A stretch of DNA of 64,000 bases from assembly GCF_000165425.1 (NCBI RefSeq), contig NW_001799244.1, positions 126,118 through 190,117 on the forward strand, written 5' to 3'. Source of the stretch: Paramecium tetraurelia. Lineage: Eukaryota; Ciliophora; Oligohymenophorea; Peniculida; Parameciidae. A program made the position numbers and the translations under genes. Within the stretch, counting starts at the first letter, position 1, and each line of letters opens with the position of its first letter. Positions 12,146 to 23,039 of the stretch are shown piece by piece. The notes below the pieces were generated by a model. It saw only the letters and a program-made list of their open reading frames with translations, was not told the DNA's origin and searched no databases.

Positions 12146-12488
12146 ATGAATTAATTTATACTTCCCTATTGCCCAAAATATCATCAATTGAAATGGAAGA
12201 GTGAAGTTATACAGAGCTGCCTCATTTGTTTTAAATCAAAAAAGGGATCGTAATATTATTGTACAGAATGCAAATAAGGAGTTTGCAATGATTGTATTAA
12301 ACCTCCTCTTGATGGATTTTATTGTGGTGGCAATCATAGGTAGTTTGGATTATCTATTTAGAATGTAATTTATGAGTAATTTGCCACATCATAGTTGTGA
12401 TTTGTGTGGAAAATCTATATCATAAGCATATTCGTGTAGAGCGTGTGATTTTGATATTTGTGAAAATTGCAGATAACTTGATGATTGA
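12146..12488 (+). CDS. Small ZZ/C1-like zinc-binding protein
   Basis: 106 residues. One 22-nt intron at 12340-12361 (GTAGT...TTTAG) is needed to join the two halves. Two cysteine clusters are seen: CLICFKSKKGSQYYCTEC...CNDC in the first half and CDLCGKSISQAYSCRACDFD then CENC in the second. This is the spacing of paired ZZ- or DC1-type zinc fingers, and probably mediates protein or lipid contacts. The TGA at 12486 comes just after CRQLDD. Directly after it, in the same frame, FECTHNFLIIV would supply the late Cys/His ligand expected of such fingers. The domain therefore looks clipped, or the TGA is read through or is an error. Confidence 0.6.
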
Positions 12489-12754
12489 TTTGAATGTACG
12501 CATAACTTTTTAATAATTGTTTAAATTAATTCTTACCTGAACTTCTATAAATCAGAAATAATCCCAATATGACAAAGTTTAAAATTGTATAAATTTTAAA
12601 TTTAGTTTGGATATGTAACAGCCAATAATTATTGTCTTCCATTTTTCATATTCAACATTGATTACAATTGATATCAATAATAATATTTAAAGTGTTGACT
12701 ATAATAAAAAAACAAAGCTAATGATTTTAACTACAAATCGTCGTAAGCAGAAAT

Positions 12755-13423
12755 ATGAATATTAAATTTGTTTTAGACTTCATCCAAGATAAAATTATGG
12801 AAATTGTATTTATAATTTAGATCTGAAATTTTGATAAAATAAGTGACCAATAAATATGTGAAAAAACTTGAATAATAATTTGAATCAATTTTGATGAATG
12901 CAATAATCAATTGGATATTAGAAGGGTTGAAATAAGAGTGCAATAGCTCTTTAATTGTAAGTTATTTGTTTAAGATAATCAAAATCAAATTTAGATTGCA
13001 AGAATAATTATAATATTAGAAACTAAGTATAAGACTATATCAATTCTTGGATTGAAGATTAAAACATCATAATCTGAAATTCCACATCATTTAAATGGAT
13101 TCTTAAGTTACAAATTAAAAATATCGCCATTATTGATAAATTAATCATTTTCTTAGAATATATACATGATTTGGTAATAAACAATTGACTGTACATTTAT
13201 TTAGATGAGTCATGATATCCTTAAGATCAAAATTTATACTCAAAATCTTTGCACATATTTTAAACCTGAGAATTATAAAATTAAAGCTTATTATCTCGAA
13301 AACAGTAAGAAGTTAACCAAAAAGCTATTCTTATTGTTGATTGACATCCATAAACTAAGTGCAATCACAATAGAAATTTATAGTCTAGAAATAGTCTATG
13401 GAACTATTGAATAATAAATTTGA
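12755..13423 (+). CDS. Hypothetical protein, 5' structure unresolved
   Basis: Two frames join well across a 38-nt intron at 12957-12994 (GTAAG...TTTAG). Before it is YVKKLEQQFESILMNAI followed by NWILEGLKQECNSSLI. After it is a continuous 143-residue frame to the TGA at 13421, rich in Ile, Lys, Tyr and Leu (e.g. MSHDILKIKIYTQNL). A plausible first exon begins MNIKFVLDFIQDKIMEI at 12755, but I found no intron that links it in frame. I recognise no domain. The gene is supported only by codon use and open frame. Confidence 0.4.
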
Positions 13424-13815
13424 AATTTAAATTATATATACCTCCAAAAAAATGAAAAAAAATAAATTTATATGGTCATATATTTTAATAGTTAAATTAT
13501 AAAAGAAATTCATTCTAAACTAAATTAAGAAATTTTAGGACTAAAATTCTAAGAAGAGTAAAATACAAACCCACTAAAATTAAAAACAAATTTTAGAGTG
13601 TTCTTAAATTTGATAATATCCTAAGACAGCAAAGGAGTTACAAATATGATGTGAAGAGAATCATAGTGATTTGATCTAACTTAATATCTATATTGCACAT
13701 CAAATTCATATTTGTTTCTCTAAATGAATAGAATAAAATATCAATTAAGTTATTCGCTTCCAAATTAATAAGACTTAAAACAATTTTTATAATTTATTTG
13801 TCAAATAGAATAAAA
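13424..13815. other. Intergenic spacer between convergent genes
   Basis: About 390 nt, AT-rich, between the 3' ends of two convergent genes. Nothing recognisable is seen. Confidence 0.5.
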
Positions 13816-14472
13816 TCAATTCAACAACAATTCAACTTTTGCATTCGTCACTTGAATTTGTCTATTAACTTGACAATTTTGTAATGGTTAAATCTTTTAG
13901 CTTGGAACAGTATCTAGCTTTTGCCTTAATTTCTCTGACTAAATTTCTTACTCATATTGATTTAAGGTATCTTCTATTTCTTACTTATCAATAAACTTAT
14001 TCTCCATCTCTTGGAATATATCATCTGTTTCTTTTTAAGTTTCTAAGAACTCTTACCAATTTTATAAACTTTCAGTTAGTTAATCGTTTACATCTTATGA
14101 GTTTTTAAATAAACTTGTTGCTTACTCCATCACAAGACTTAAATCTTAATCCTAACTTATCGTTTCTAGTTTAATCTTCATTTGGATTATGATATTGACT
14201 TTTTGATGATACTGTGAGATTTATTTTTTGAGAGTTTACATTTCCATGATGCATCCTTTTGCAGCACTTTTTTTGCCATCAGAAATATATCTTTTACATT
14301 ATTTATCCAGCTACTCAAGTTTTTCACAATATTTTTCTATAATTCTCTCCAAGTCACTTTGTTTACATTCTAATTATCTCATAGCTTTTTCTGCATTCAA
14401 AGAATTTGAGTCTTATGTTTTTTGAGAGTCTTGGGAACTATTGGATGTTGATTTTTTGAATCCTTTAAACAT
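13816..14472 (-). CDS. SNF7-family ESCRT-III protein (CHMP4/VPS32-like)
   Basis: 218 residues, single exon. It starts MFKGFKKSTSNSSQ, then long amphipathic helices. The basic second helix region DGKKSAAKGCIMEMQTLKKQ followed by YHQKVNIIIQMKIKLETI matches the pattern 'G.K..A...L..KK.LE.QL..Y..KL.NIE.M...IE' of SNF7 proteins, and the length fits (about 220). The C-terminal half is acidic, as expected for the autoinhibitory part that binds VPS4. The protein would polymerise on membranes during multivesicular-body formation, cytokinesis or repair. The next gene upstream on the same strand begins 88 nt away and is also a coiled-coil protein, with a lipidation signal. It could instead be an unrelated helical protein; the family call is moderately sure. 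Confidence 0.65.
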
Positions 14473-14559
14473 TAATTATTGAAGCAAATTTTTAAATCTT
14501 GATTATGAAACACTATAAATAGAATAAAATATGATATTTTAAAATAATTGTTCTTATAT

Positions 14560-15244
14560 TCAATTTTATAAAAACGATTAAACTTAACTTATTTGAGCTT
14601 GCTAAATTCTGTGATTATTATGAGAATAATCGGCTTTCAATTCTTCAAAAGGATAGGCCGCATTTGGAGGGGCATAAGTTTTCTCTACTTGTTAAACTTT
14701 ATCTTTATTTAGATTCAAATCATGATTTGGATTTGTAATATGTTCTCTATCTTTTTTTCGAACAACTAGTTATTCTTTATAATCCTCTTCATTCTCTTCC
14801 TCTTCTAAATCTTAAATATTTTATAATCTTTCTCTTTCCTCATCTTTTTCCTTAATTATTGCATTAATTAACTTCTCTTATTATTTTATGTTTTGATTTT
14901 TTTCTTTCTGTTGTTGTATTTGTTTTTCTTTTAGTAAATTTTATTCTTTTAGAGTTTTATTGTTTTTCATAACCTGCTCAAGTGCTGCAACAGTTTTTTT
15001 TCTACTTTTCGTCTCATTTACAAGTATTCTTTTTTCTTTTGATAATTGTTATAATTCTATGATTATTTTTATGAATACCTAATTCCTTTAAATCGGCTTC
15101 ATCAAATCTTCCTTCATCATCCAATATTTCTATTTCTTTAATTAACTGCTTAATTTATTAAGTTAATTTTTTTAACTTTATTTCCACTTTTCTCAAATTA
15201 AGTTTTATTTTGTCTAATCTGCTTTTCATCGCTACACACCCCAT
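14560..15244 (-). CDS. Coiled-coil protein with N-myristoylation/palmitoylation start
   Basis: 220 residues from two exons; the 22-nt intron at 15057-15078 ends in TAG. It begins MGCVAMKSR: Gly2 with Cys3 is a typical dual-acylation signal, so the protein is likely held on a membrane. Most of the rest is lysine/glutamate/glutamine-rich coiled coil (e.g. LKKLTQQIKQLIKEIE and LQQLSKEKRILVNETKSRKK). A C-terminal segment contains EKTYAPPNAAYPFEELKADY. It has no domain I can name. Next to an SNF7-like gene one could think of CHMP6/VPS20, which is N-myristoylated, but the body does not show a convincing SNF7 pattern. Confidence 0.7.
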
Positions 15245-15485
15245 TAATAATTATTGTTTTCTGATTGCTTTTTTTTGAAACTTAAACCGAATTTTATTCT
15301 ATTATAGTTATAAAATTATAATTACAATTTTGATGATTTTTAATTTAATGGATTAGGATAGTATAGAATGACAAATATTGAAAACGCATTATCTAAATTA
15401 AAAGAGATTAAACATTCATCAATTATTATAATATATAAGAATTTCTAATTTCTCATGACTTAATAGATAAATATTATATATGAAT

Positions 15486-16403
15486 TCATTATGGAACTTA
15501 ATTGATATCTTCTAGGTTTTACTCATTATTCTCTTCTTCAGCATAACTTTTTCGACACACAGGACAATTCAAATTGACCTTAAACCAAGCGGAGATGCAT
15601 ATTAAATGATAGTTATGAGATTCATGACAGGGCAATTTTAACACTTCTTCTTCCAATTAATAGGTTTGCATGCAAATTTTGCATTCTGGCACCCCTTCAA
15701 TTAGATTTGGAGAGTATTTAACTAAATACTGTTTCTTAAGTTCTTCTATTATTTAATCTGTATCCTTTTTTCCTTTTGGTTGTGTTAGTTTTTTGTAAAT
15801 CAAAAACATTGCAACAAAAGGCAAGGCAATCAAAATTATGATTATTAAAATATAGACATCCAGGTAGTAGCATATTGTATAAAATAAGAATATGTAAATG
15901 GCTATTATAAGTCTGCTCCTACAGTCACTATTCAAATCATATGGAATTTCAAATCCGAGTATGAATCCCCATATTAACAATCCTTAATTGATTATAAATA
16001 CGAGATGTCTAGAGTGTTTAAGAGGAGAGTGAATTTTGAAAATTTCTTATAAAACTTATTAAGCCAACAATACTTTTTTTTTTTCAAACTCCCTTTCAGG
16101 AATCTATGTAGTTTAGTCATCAATAGAATTGGCTAAGAATTCGGATATGTCCCCGTAACTCTCAATTTACGAATTTTCAGCATATATAACCTAATGTAAT
16201 TCTTCACCAACATTCAAGAGTGTAGGCTAAGTTTTGATATGCTAAATACTGTTATTTTAATCAATTGAATTATAACTGAAAATATAACTAGTTCTAAAAT
16301 AGACTCTCCTATCACTATTGTCATCCAAGTGTTTGCACCTTCCCATACACAAGATTATGTTGCATTAATAGTTAATAAAATAACAGCGATTATGATTTTG
16401 CAT
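15486..16403 (-). CDS. Membrane RING-H2 finger protein, probable E3 ubiquitin ligase
   Basis: 305 residues, no intron. A polar N-terminal half is followed by two hydrophobic segments (LLIWGFILGFEI, then a long run ending ILIIIILIALPFVAMFLIY). The cytosolic tail carries a RING-H2: CKICMQTYQLEEEV...LPCHESHNYHLICISAW...CPVCRKSY. The C-x2-C, C-x-H, H-x2-C and C-x2-C spacing is complete, so zinc binding and E2 recruitment are likely intact. Many ciliate RING-H2 membrane proteins have this architecture; the substrate is unknown. The start at 16403 is the first Met in the frame; the upstream sequence is AT-rich. Confidence 0.82.
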
Positions 16404-16821
16404 ATGCAGTAAACAATATGTCCAATGGATATTTTTTTACAAGATTTAATACTTTAGCAAAACAAAGACGTAATTCTCCTATTTTCAATCAATTATTATT
16501 CCATTGATTATATAATTAATATAATGTCTATTAAGATTTTAAATGAATATTTTTAAGAAATTCAATATAACACATAAAGATGAATAGTTTGTATATTGTT
16601 AATTATTAATACTTGTACGATAATACTTGTTTATGTTATATGAAATTATGGAATGGATTAAATAAAAGAATAGCGATTGAATTATTTGATTTATTTTGTA
16701 AAAACTAAAATATTAGTTATAAACTATCAATAAATACATAACTTAAATGATACAGGCCAAGAACAAATTTTGAAATGGAAAAATTATAAAATTTAAATAA
16801 TTTCCTTGAGATTATTATTAT
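16404..16821. other. Intergenic spacer
   Basis: About 420 nt, very AT-rich, upstream of the RING-H2 gene and downstream of the decayed gene. Nothing recognisable is seen. Confidence 0.5.
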
Positions 16822-18190
16822 TCATATGGATTTCTACCAAGCTATAGAATAATTATTTTCTATGATAATTTGGTCATGTTTATAGTCATTTTACCATAAT
16901 ATAGTTGGGTAACAATATTTTAATTTCATTAACTTCAGGTTTGAGTAAGAATTAATAGATAAGAATTTTGATTATTAAAGGATGGTTAGAATAATAGTCA
17001 TATATATCGTTAAGATTTCTTAATGGAATATATTTTAAACCTCTGCTTTATCCTTACTAGTTTTTATTCATTTTGTTATAAAATTTTGTAAATAAAAGCT
17101 GATTTTTAGAGTTTCTAAATCCTTATTAAAATCTGCAATACTTTATCAAATATTTTAGAAGCAATTCTTGATTTAAACAATAAAATTACTAAATTCTTCA
17201 GTTCTTAATACTCTCTTTATATTTTTTTGAGGATTTGTTATATAAACAACACTAAATTTCTAATAGGTTGTGATATGATACAAAAGGCTCAATTCATTCT
17301 ACCAATTATAAATTACAAAATCTAAATATTCATTACAATTATGGTAGCCATAACTTATTGGCATACTCCTTTATCTTTAATTTCAAAAACAATAGGTTTT
17401 TCATATCAATTTCTACAATAAATTTGGGAGCTCACTCAAATCTCATTATCCAATTAGACAAATTTATGAAAGTCATTCAAATTAGCAATTATAGGAAATC
17501 TATTTTCAAATTCTTCTCTTCAATATTTTGTCAGTCATCGAATGTTCTTTTAAAGATTTCTGGATCTCCTTCTGTATGAATGCAGAAGTGGGTTTTCCTA
17601 GATGATCAAATACTTTCTTGTTAATAAGGAAACTATTGAAAATATTACTAAACATGAATCAACTAAGCAAGCAGAAAATCTATCTGAGTGCATTGGAAAT
17701 TGTAGTTCTAGCAATTTGATTTTCCTCATAAATATACATTTGGATGAATAAGAGAATATTAATAAGATCTTATCATTTATATTATAATTTTTAACATGAG
17801 CCTTCAATTTCAATACTAAACTAGTTTTTTTATCTAATAGGCACTCCTATTTTTATATCGTAAGAGTTTCTATCTTAGGCACTTTTAAGGCACTATATAT
17901 AGAATTAAAGTTCATACATCCAGATGGTACTTCAGTGGATCGCCATTGTAGTTTTTCTTTTTGGAGATCAAAATAGTATTAGTTTAAGCAAGATTAACTT
18001 AATATGTAAGCTCCTTACCTTCATTTGTTATGTTTGAATCTGTGAATATAGCTCCTGTATTATTTAATTTTTAAGCTGAGAAATTAACCACTTCTTCTGA
18101 ATATCTTCTAGCTACATCACACGTTTTTTAAGTGCATATATAAGTTTCCCTTTAGGGTCTCTTGCTGTTCTTTCCTCCGCAAACTCCCAT
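16822..18190 (-). pseudogene. Decayed gene with several frame breaks and in-frame TGAs
   Basis: Reading from an ATG at 18188 there is a good coding start (MGVCGGKNSKRPQRE, again a Gly2-Cys acylation-type start). It continues for about 85 residues and, over a 25-nt intron, into DIKIGVPIRQKNQF. After that, coding-quality segments appear in all three minus frames in register: HFCIHTEGDPEIFKRTFDD, EEFENRFPIIANLNDFHKF, YGYHNCNEYLDFVIYNW and KFSVVYITNPQKNIKRVLR. They are separated by TGA codons and shifts that no GT-AG intron explains. The last part keeps one frame past at least two TGAs to 16822. This is most simply a pseudogene of an unrecognised family. A badly assembled gene or an unusual decoding mechanism are alternatives. 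Confidence 0.5.
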
Positions 18191-18232
18191 ATAAAATAAA
18201 TAAAAATTTAAATATTTAGATATTAATTTTTA

Positions 18233-18837
18233 ATGGTTAATCTCCGTCTCTAAAAAAGATTAGCAGCCACATAGTTGAAGGTTGGTGTGAACAGAGTTTG
18301 GTTGGATCCAAATGAAGCTAGTGAAATCAGTCTGGCAAATTCAAGAATGTCAATTAGAAAATTAATTAAGGATGGACTTATAATGAGAAGATTGAGAACA
18401 ATCCATTCAAGAGCTAGAGCAAGAAGATTCCTTGAAGCCAAAAGAAGAGGTATTTGAGTTATCATATTCATTCATTTAGGCAGACACACTGGTACTGGTA
18501 AGAGAAGAGGTACCAGAGAGGCTAGAATGCCAACCAAAATACTTTGGATTCGTAGATAAAGAGTTTTGAGAAGATTATTAAGAAAATATAGAGCTGCCAA
18601 GAAGATTGATAGATAATAGTAAGGGATTTATATAATATTTTGCCTAGATATCATGAATTCTATTTGGCCTCAAAGGGTAATCAATACAAAAACAAGAAAG
18701 TGCTTATTGAAGCAATTCACGAAACAAAATAGGAGAAAGTTAGAGTGGATAAAATTGAGAAGGAACAAAATGATAGAAGAGAAAAGAACAAAGCCTAAAG
18801 AGTCAAGAAAACCTAAAGCAAGTTCGCAGCTGAATGA
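18233..18837 (+). CDS. RPL19: 60S ribosomal protein L19 (eL19)
   Basis: 181 residues from three exons; introns 18450-18479 (30 nt, contains an in-frame TGA) and 18619-18647 (29 nt). It carries the family's hallmark stretches: [17 protein letters not shown], then [35 protein letters not shown] and [20 protein letters not shown]. It ends in a basic helix with [19 protein letters not shown]. Large-subunit protein that bridges to the small subunit. The next gene downstream, S14, starts 109 nt after the stop on the same strand. Confidence 0.96.
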
Positions 18838-18946
18838 TGTTTAAAGCATTTGCATAGTACAATATATATATCTATATAATTTCCTACATATTAAGTTTGA
18901 TTTCTATTTTTTTATATTAAAAAAGATTTAAAATTTTTTTAGGTGA

Positions 18947-19502
18947 ATGGTATGTTAAGCAATTTAATTTAGGCTGACACTAAAGTTTAACCTGCTGTTT
19001 AATAAGCTAAGGCAAAGAAAGGAAAAAAGAATTAAGGAGAAGATCAACCTTAATAAGTAGTAGCCACATTGGGACCAAATGTCGCTGGAAATGAATTAGT
19101 TTTCGGAGTTGCTCACATTCTCTCTACTTGGAATGATACCTTTATCCACATTACAGATTTGACTGGCAGAGAAACACTTGCAAGAGTCACAGGAGGAATG
19201 AAAGTCAAATCAGACAGAGAAGAATCTTCACCATATGCAGCTATGCAAGCAGCCAAAGATGTTTATGAGAAGTTGAAAACACTTAAAATTAATGCTTTAC
19301 ATATTAAACTGAGAGCCAGAGGAGGTATTTACCTAAATCATTTCAATCCGGGTGTGATACCAAATAACCAGGACCAGGAGCTTAGGCTGCTCTCAGAGCT
19401 CTAGCTCGTTTGGGATTAAAAATTGGTAGAATTGAAGATGTCACACCTATTCCAACAGATTCAACTAGAAGACCAGGAGGTAGAAGAGGAAGAAGATTAT
19501 GA
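18947..19502 (+). CDS. RPS14: 40S ribosomal protein S14 (uS11)
   Basis: About 168 residues. An intron at 18950-18972 directly follows the ATG, so the start codon is an exon of its own plus leader. The family core is complete: [54 protein letters not shown], then [14 protein letters not shown] and [26 protein letters not shown]. The N-terminal extension is lysine/glutamine-rich and longer than usual. To join LRARGG to CDTKQPGPGAQ, 26 bases (19325-19350) must be removed. This segment starts GTATTT and contains CCTAAAT but ends in CG, not AG. Either the acceptor is non-canonical or one base is wrong here. Confidence 0.95.
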
Positions 19503-19654
19503 AGAGTAAAATTACATTACATTATTCAAACAAATAAACAATCCATTCTATTTTCTAGTCATCATCTGCGAACTCTAGAATTCAATTCATCAATTATAAT
19601 ACTTTATGAGAATTATGATTTTAATTATTAAAATATCACTTGTTATTTTAATTA

Positions 19655-20060
19655 ATGTCAAATTCGAATACTAAAATATAAAGCTAAACTGATATGAAAT
19701 AGAAACTATTAAATATTTTATCAGAGAAGAATAGTAAGGTCACATCTTAACAAAAGCCATGTTCAAGTCTAGACTATTACTCATTGCAAAGGAAATTGTC
19801 ATAACGATCACACAAATTGCCTGTTGAAATGACTAAATTCGAAAGAGAGAGATGGTTGTTTGAAATGCTCAACACTTAAGACTTGGCACAATAAGTATGA
19901 ATATATTGGTGAAGTTAAGGAATAAGAATTGAAGGAAATATATGTAAGAACAACCAAATTGATTACAAGGTATCGTAATAAAGAAATCAAATGGAATAAA
20001 AAAAAAGAGGCATTGTAAAATGAGATTGACTTACTTCGTTCATTATTAGAATAATCTTGA
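19655..20060 (+). CDS. Small basic coiled-coil protein, unknown
   Basis: 126 residues in two exons. The 25-nt intron 19895-19919 ends in AAG. The N-terminal half is serine/lysine/glutamine-rich. The second half is helical and charged (KFERERWLFEMLNTQDL, then TKLITRYRNKEIKWNKKKEA, ending LLRSLLEQS) and could be a short coiled coil. Family not recognised. The total length is divisible by three and codon use is normal, so I think it is real. Confidence 0.55.
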
Positions 20061-20326
20061 ATAAATAATTGATTGCTTCCTTTAAATTAAAATAAATTGC
20101 ATTTATCTTATCACTATTCCTTTTGAAAATTTAACTTTTTATAGATGAAATTACTTTGTATTGCTGAACCATCATCTGAAATTAATTATCAAATTAGATG
20201 TTTTAAATGATGAAGTTTTTTGAATTAATACTACTTCCTTGTAATCCATTATAATATAAATACTCTCTTTGTAACAGGATTTAAATGTATTAAAACATAG
20301 ACTTAAGAAAATATATTATGAGGAAC

Positions 20327-20815
20327 TCAAATTAACAGTTTTAAGAATCTATATAATAATTACTTCTGAGTTTCTTTATTGAGCACTTTTGATAATATAA
20401 TTATCTTCTTTTGATTGTGGGATAGCATCATAATTTTTAAATCTAAATAATAATTAGAGGGATTTTCTTTTTCAGACTTAGTATTTATTAATTAATTAAA
20501 GACTAAATTATCGTATAATAGGCCCTTAAAATATAATTTATATCTCAAATTATCTTTTTTTTTTATCTTCTTCTTATCCTTTTGAATTACCGTTGTATTC
20601 GAAGGCTGATTAAGAACTAAGTCTTGTGCATGAAGAGTTTTGAAAAAGGGCTAAATTAATTCTTCATAGATAAATATATTAGATTACAAATACCAATTTT
20701 TAATTCTATCAATATGAATTATTTGCTTGTTCTTGTATTTTCTTTAATTTATTTTTAAACTCAATTTAATATTTCTTCTCGTTAATTCAATTTCATTTTT
20801 ATTAATTTATTCTAG
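20327..20815 (-). CDS. Hypothetical protein, 5' end not found
   Basis: An open minus-strand frame of about 160 residues ends at the TGA at 20327-20329. It reads as good ciliate protein, basic and asparagine-rich (e.g. IDRIKNWYLQSNIFIYEEL, LHAQDLVLNQPSNTTVIQ, KLYFKGLLYDNLVFNQL). No ATG begins the frame within it, so a first exon upstream of 20815 is needed, but I could not place it. No domain recognised. Confidence 0.4.
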
Positions 20816-21417
20816 ATGGTGAATTGGTAGAAATGAAACAAGAATTGCTTTCATTGAAGAAAAACATTAAAGAAACTAAAATAAGATCTCATTATAATGT
20901 TTAAACGGCTAAATAATAGGTTTTGAAGGGAATCCATCTATTATGAGTTAAATATATATAGAAGACTTATCCTTCTAATTTTAAAACACATTATTGACAA
21001 ATTACAAGAAAACCTCTTAGTATGATAGCTCAATTTGATTTCATATATATTAACTTAGTAATTATTGTTTAATTATATAAGTCAATCTACTGAAAGAAAT
21101 GATACTCTATTTTAATTAAAATCATTAAATTCTTTTGAGTTCATTGTTAATCTGTTCGTAGTTTCAATTTATAAATTTTACTTAAGTCTTTTTCTTGATT
21201 TTAATAGAATAAGAAATTTTTAGGATTTTTGAAAAAAACATAATAAAATTTACTTGATGAATGAAGGTTTATATTATCGATTATATAAATTCACTATACT
21301 TCCATTCTAAAATAGTTTGTGTAAGATTAATAATAATAATTTTAAGTTGTTCCAAATTTTGAGTTATTAATATGGAAAATTAAATTACAGTGATTTTGTT
21401 TTGATTTTAATAAATAA
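20816..21417. other. Mostly non-coding, with a 37-residue plus-strand ORF
   Basis: About 600 nt. At 20833-20946 on the plus strand a short helical frame (MKQELLSLKKNIKETKIRSH...) begins 18 nt after a TTCTAG acceptor-like site. It may be a stray exon or chance. The rest is AT-rich and shows nothing. Confidence 0.3.
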
Positions 21418-22546
21418 ATGAACTCAGAAAGAATCTCCTACATGACCTGTAGAGATAATTTGGAATAGGACAAATTCTACTCAGTGTTTGATGATTAATT
21501 ACGTATATTATTTTATATATATAGCAAATAGGGAATGTCGACCAACTATTTATGTTCGCCCTCAATAGAAGAATAGGAACACGTTATAATTGAGGAGTAT
21601 CCAGGAATCTAGCACAGAGCCTTTGCTCTCTAATGGAATATAAGGAACTTAATTATCTGAATTAGTGCCGAGAAAAAGATAGGTTGTTCCAATCGGACAA
21701 GCCAAGAGGAATCGAATCGAAACTTTGTTATTGAGATCGAGGCCATAAAGTAAGGGATTTCAGTAAGAATGTTCTTTGGATACTTCTGCTGCATTGATCA
21801 AGCTGATGAACAAGAATAGATGGGTTAGATATCTGATGAATCTATACATTTGGTTGAATATTGCGTTAAGAATAGGGTATGTGGCTATAGTTGTATTTTA
21901 TGTGATCTAAAATGATTACAATGAAGTTTAGGATGAAAATAGTGAAGAGATTATGACTCAATTTTATTGGTGGATTCCTGGCTCTTTTATTGGCATTAGA
22001 GTAATATTTATATTGATAATCTACAAATTACTTTCAGTAGGTGAGTAGACAAGAGATGGAAGGATTAAAGTTGTTTATGATACTTATGAAGCTTGGTTTA
22101 ATAAGACCATTAACGAGAGGGATCAATTATTGATGAAATGCAATTCTATGGTAATCAGGAATGGACAAGATGAATTGGAATTAAGGTAACTCTAACAGTA
22201 AGTGAATTCTTTAAATCGATGGCTTTTGATACTTAAGACCTATATAGTTTTAATTCCACCTGAGTGTCAATTCATATTTTTAAAATAAAAAAGCAATGGA
22301 TTTTTTTAGGTGCAAAATTTTATAATGAAATCATTAGAAATCCTGTTTTTTACGCCCTAATTGATGTATTTCTTATTGATAGAAGAACCATTGGATTTGG
22401 AACTGGATCGTTGGTCAGCTTATGATGTCAATAACATCTGTCTATTAGTACTTTTGGCTGATATCATCTGCTTTGTCTTTATGACTCTTTTGTTGATTTG
22501 TTTGGGAAACAATAGGAAATATGTTAACAATTTAAGAACAAATTGA
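21418..22546 (+). CDS. Multi-pass membrane protein, unknown
   Basis: 368 residues; one 22-nt intron at 21503-21524 (TATAG). A long polar N-terminus precedes at least four hydrophobic segments: around YLMNLYIWLNIALRIGYVA, SFIGIRVIFILIIYKLL, IMKSLEILFFTPQLMYFLL, and the C-terminal LLVLLADIICFVFMTLLLIC. A charged loop contains YDTYEAWFNKTINERDQLL. Small cytosolic and larger loop parts alternate, but there is no transporter or channel signature I can name. The start at 21418 is the first ATG and is followed by a clean frame. Confidence 0.7.
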
Positions 22547-23039
22547 TTGTAAATAACTATAATTTTATTAAAAAAATACAATATAATTCAAATTCACCCA
22601 CGATGAGCTCTTTTTTAAATGAATGAGTTAATTTATATTACAATCCATTTTCTATGTAACCTAGTTAATTTTCTGATTCAATCTATAGGAATCAATTTGA
22701 GGCTAATTGTAAAGTCTCTAAAATCCATAAACTATATTTTTTATTAAATCATAATTTTTTATTAAAGTAACTCTAAATTTACTTCGCCAAGTTAAATATT
22801 TAATTTTTCACACTACCTAATCATCGTTGTTAATGAAAGCATTACCTAAAAAAAATCAGACCCTTATATACTCCTTATATACTGATGCGTCTAAAAAGGT
22901 TTGACTTTTTTAATTTAATAGTTCCTATTCTTATTTAATATAATTGAGGAGGAAAGCACTGTATATAAATCCTAATCTTTTTAAGGATTTTGTAAATGAA
23001 AGTTGAAGAAAGAGTTTAACTAAATTTACATCTATATAC
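22547..23039. other. Intergenic spacer
   Basis: About 490 nt, AT-rich, between two plus-strand genes. Nothing recognisable is seen. Confidence 0.5.
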
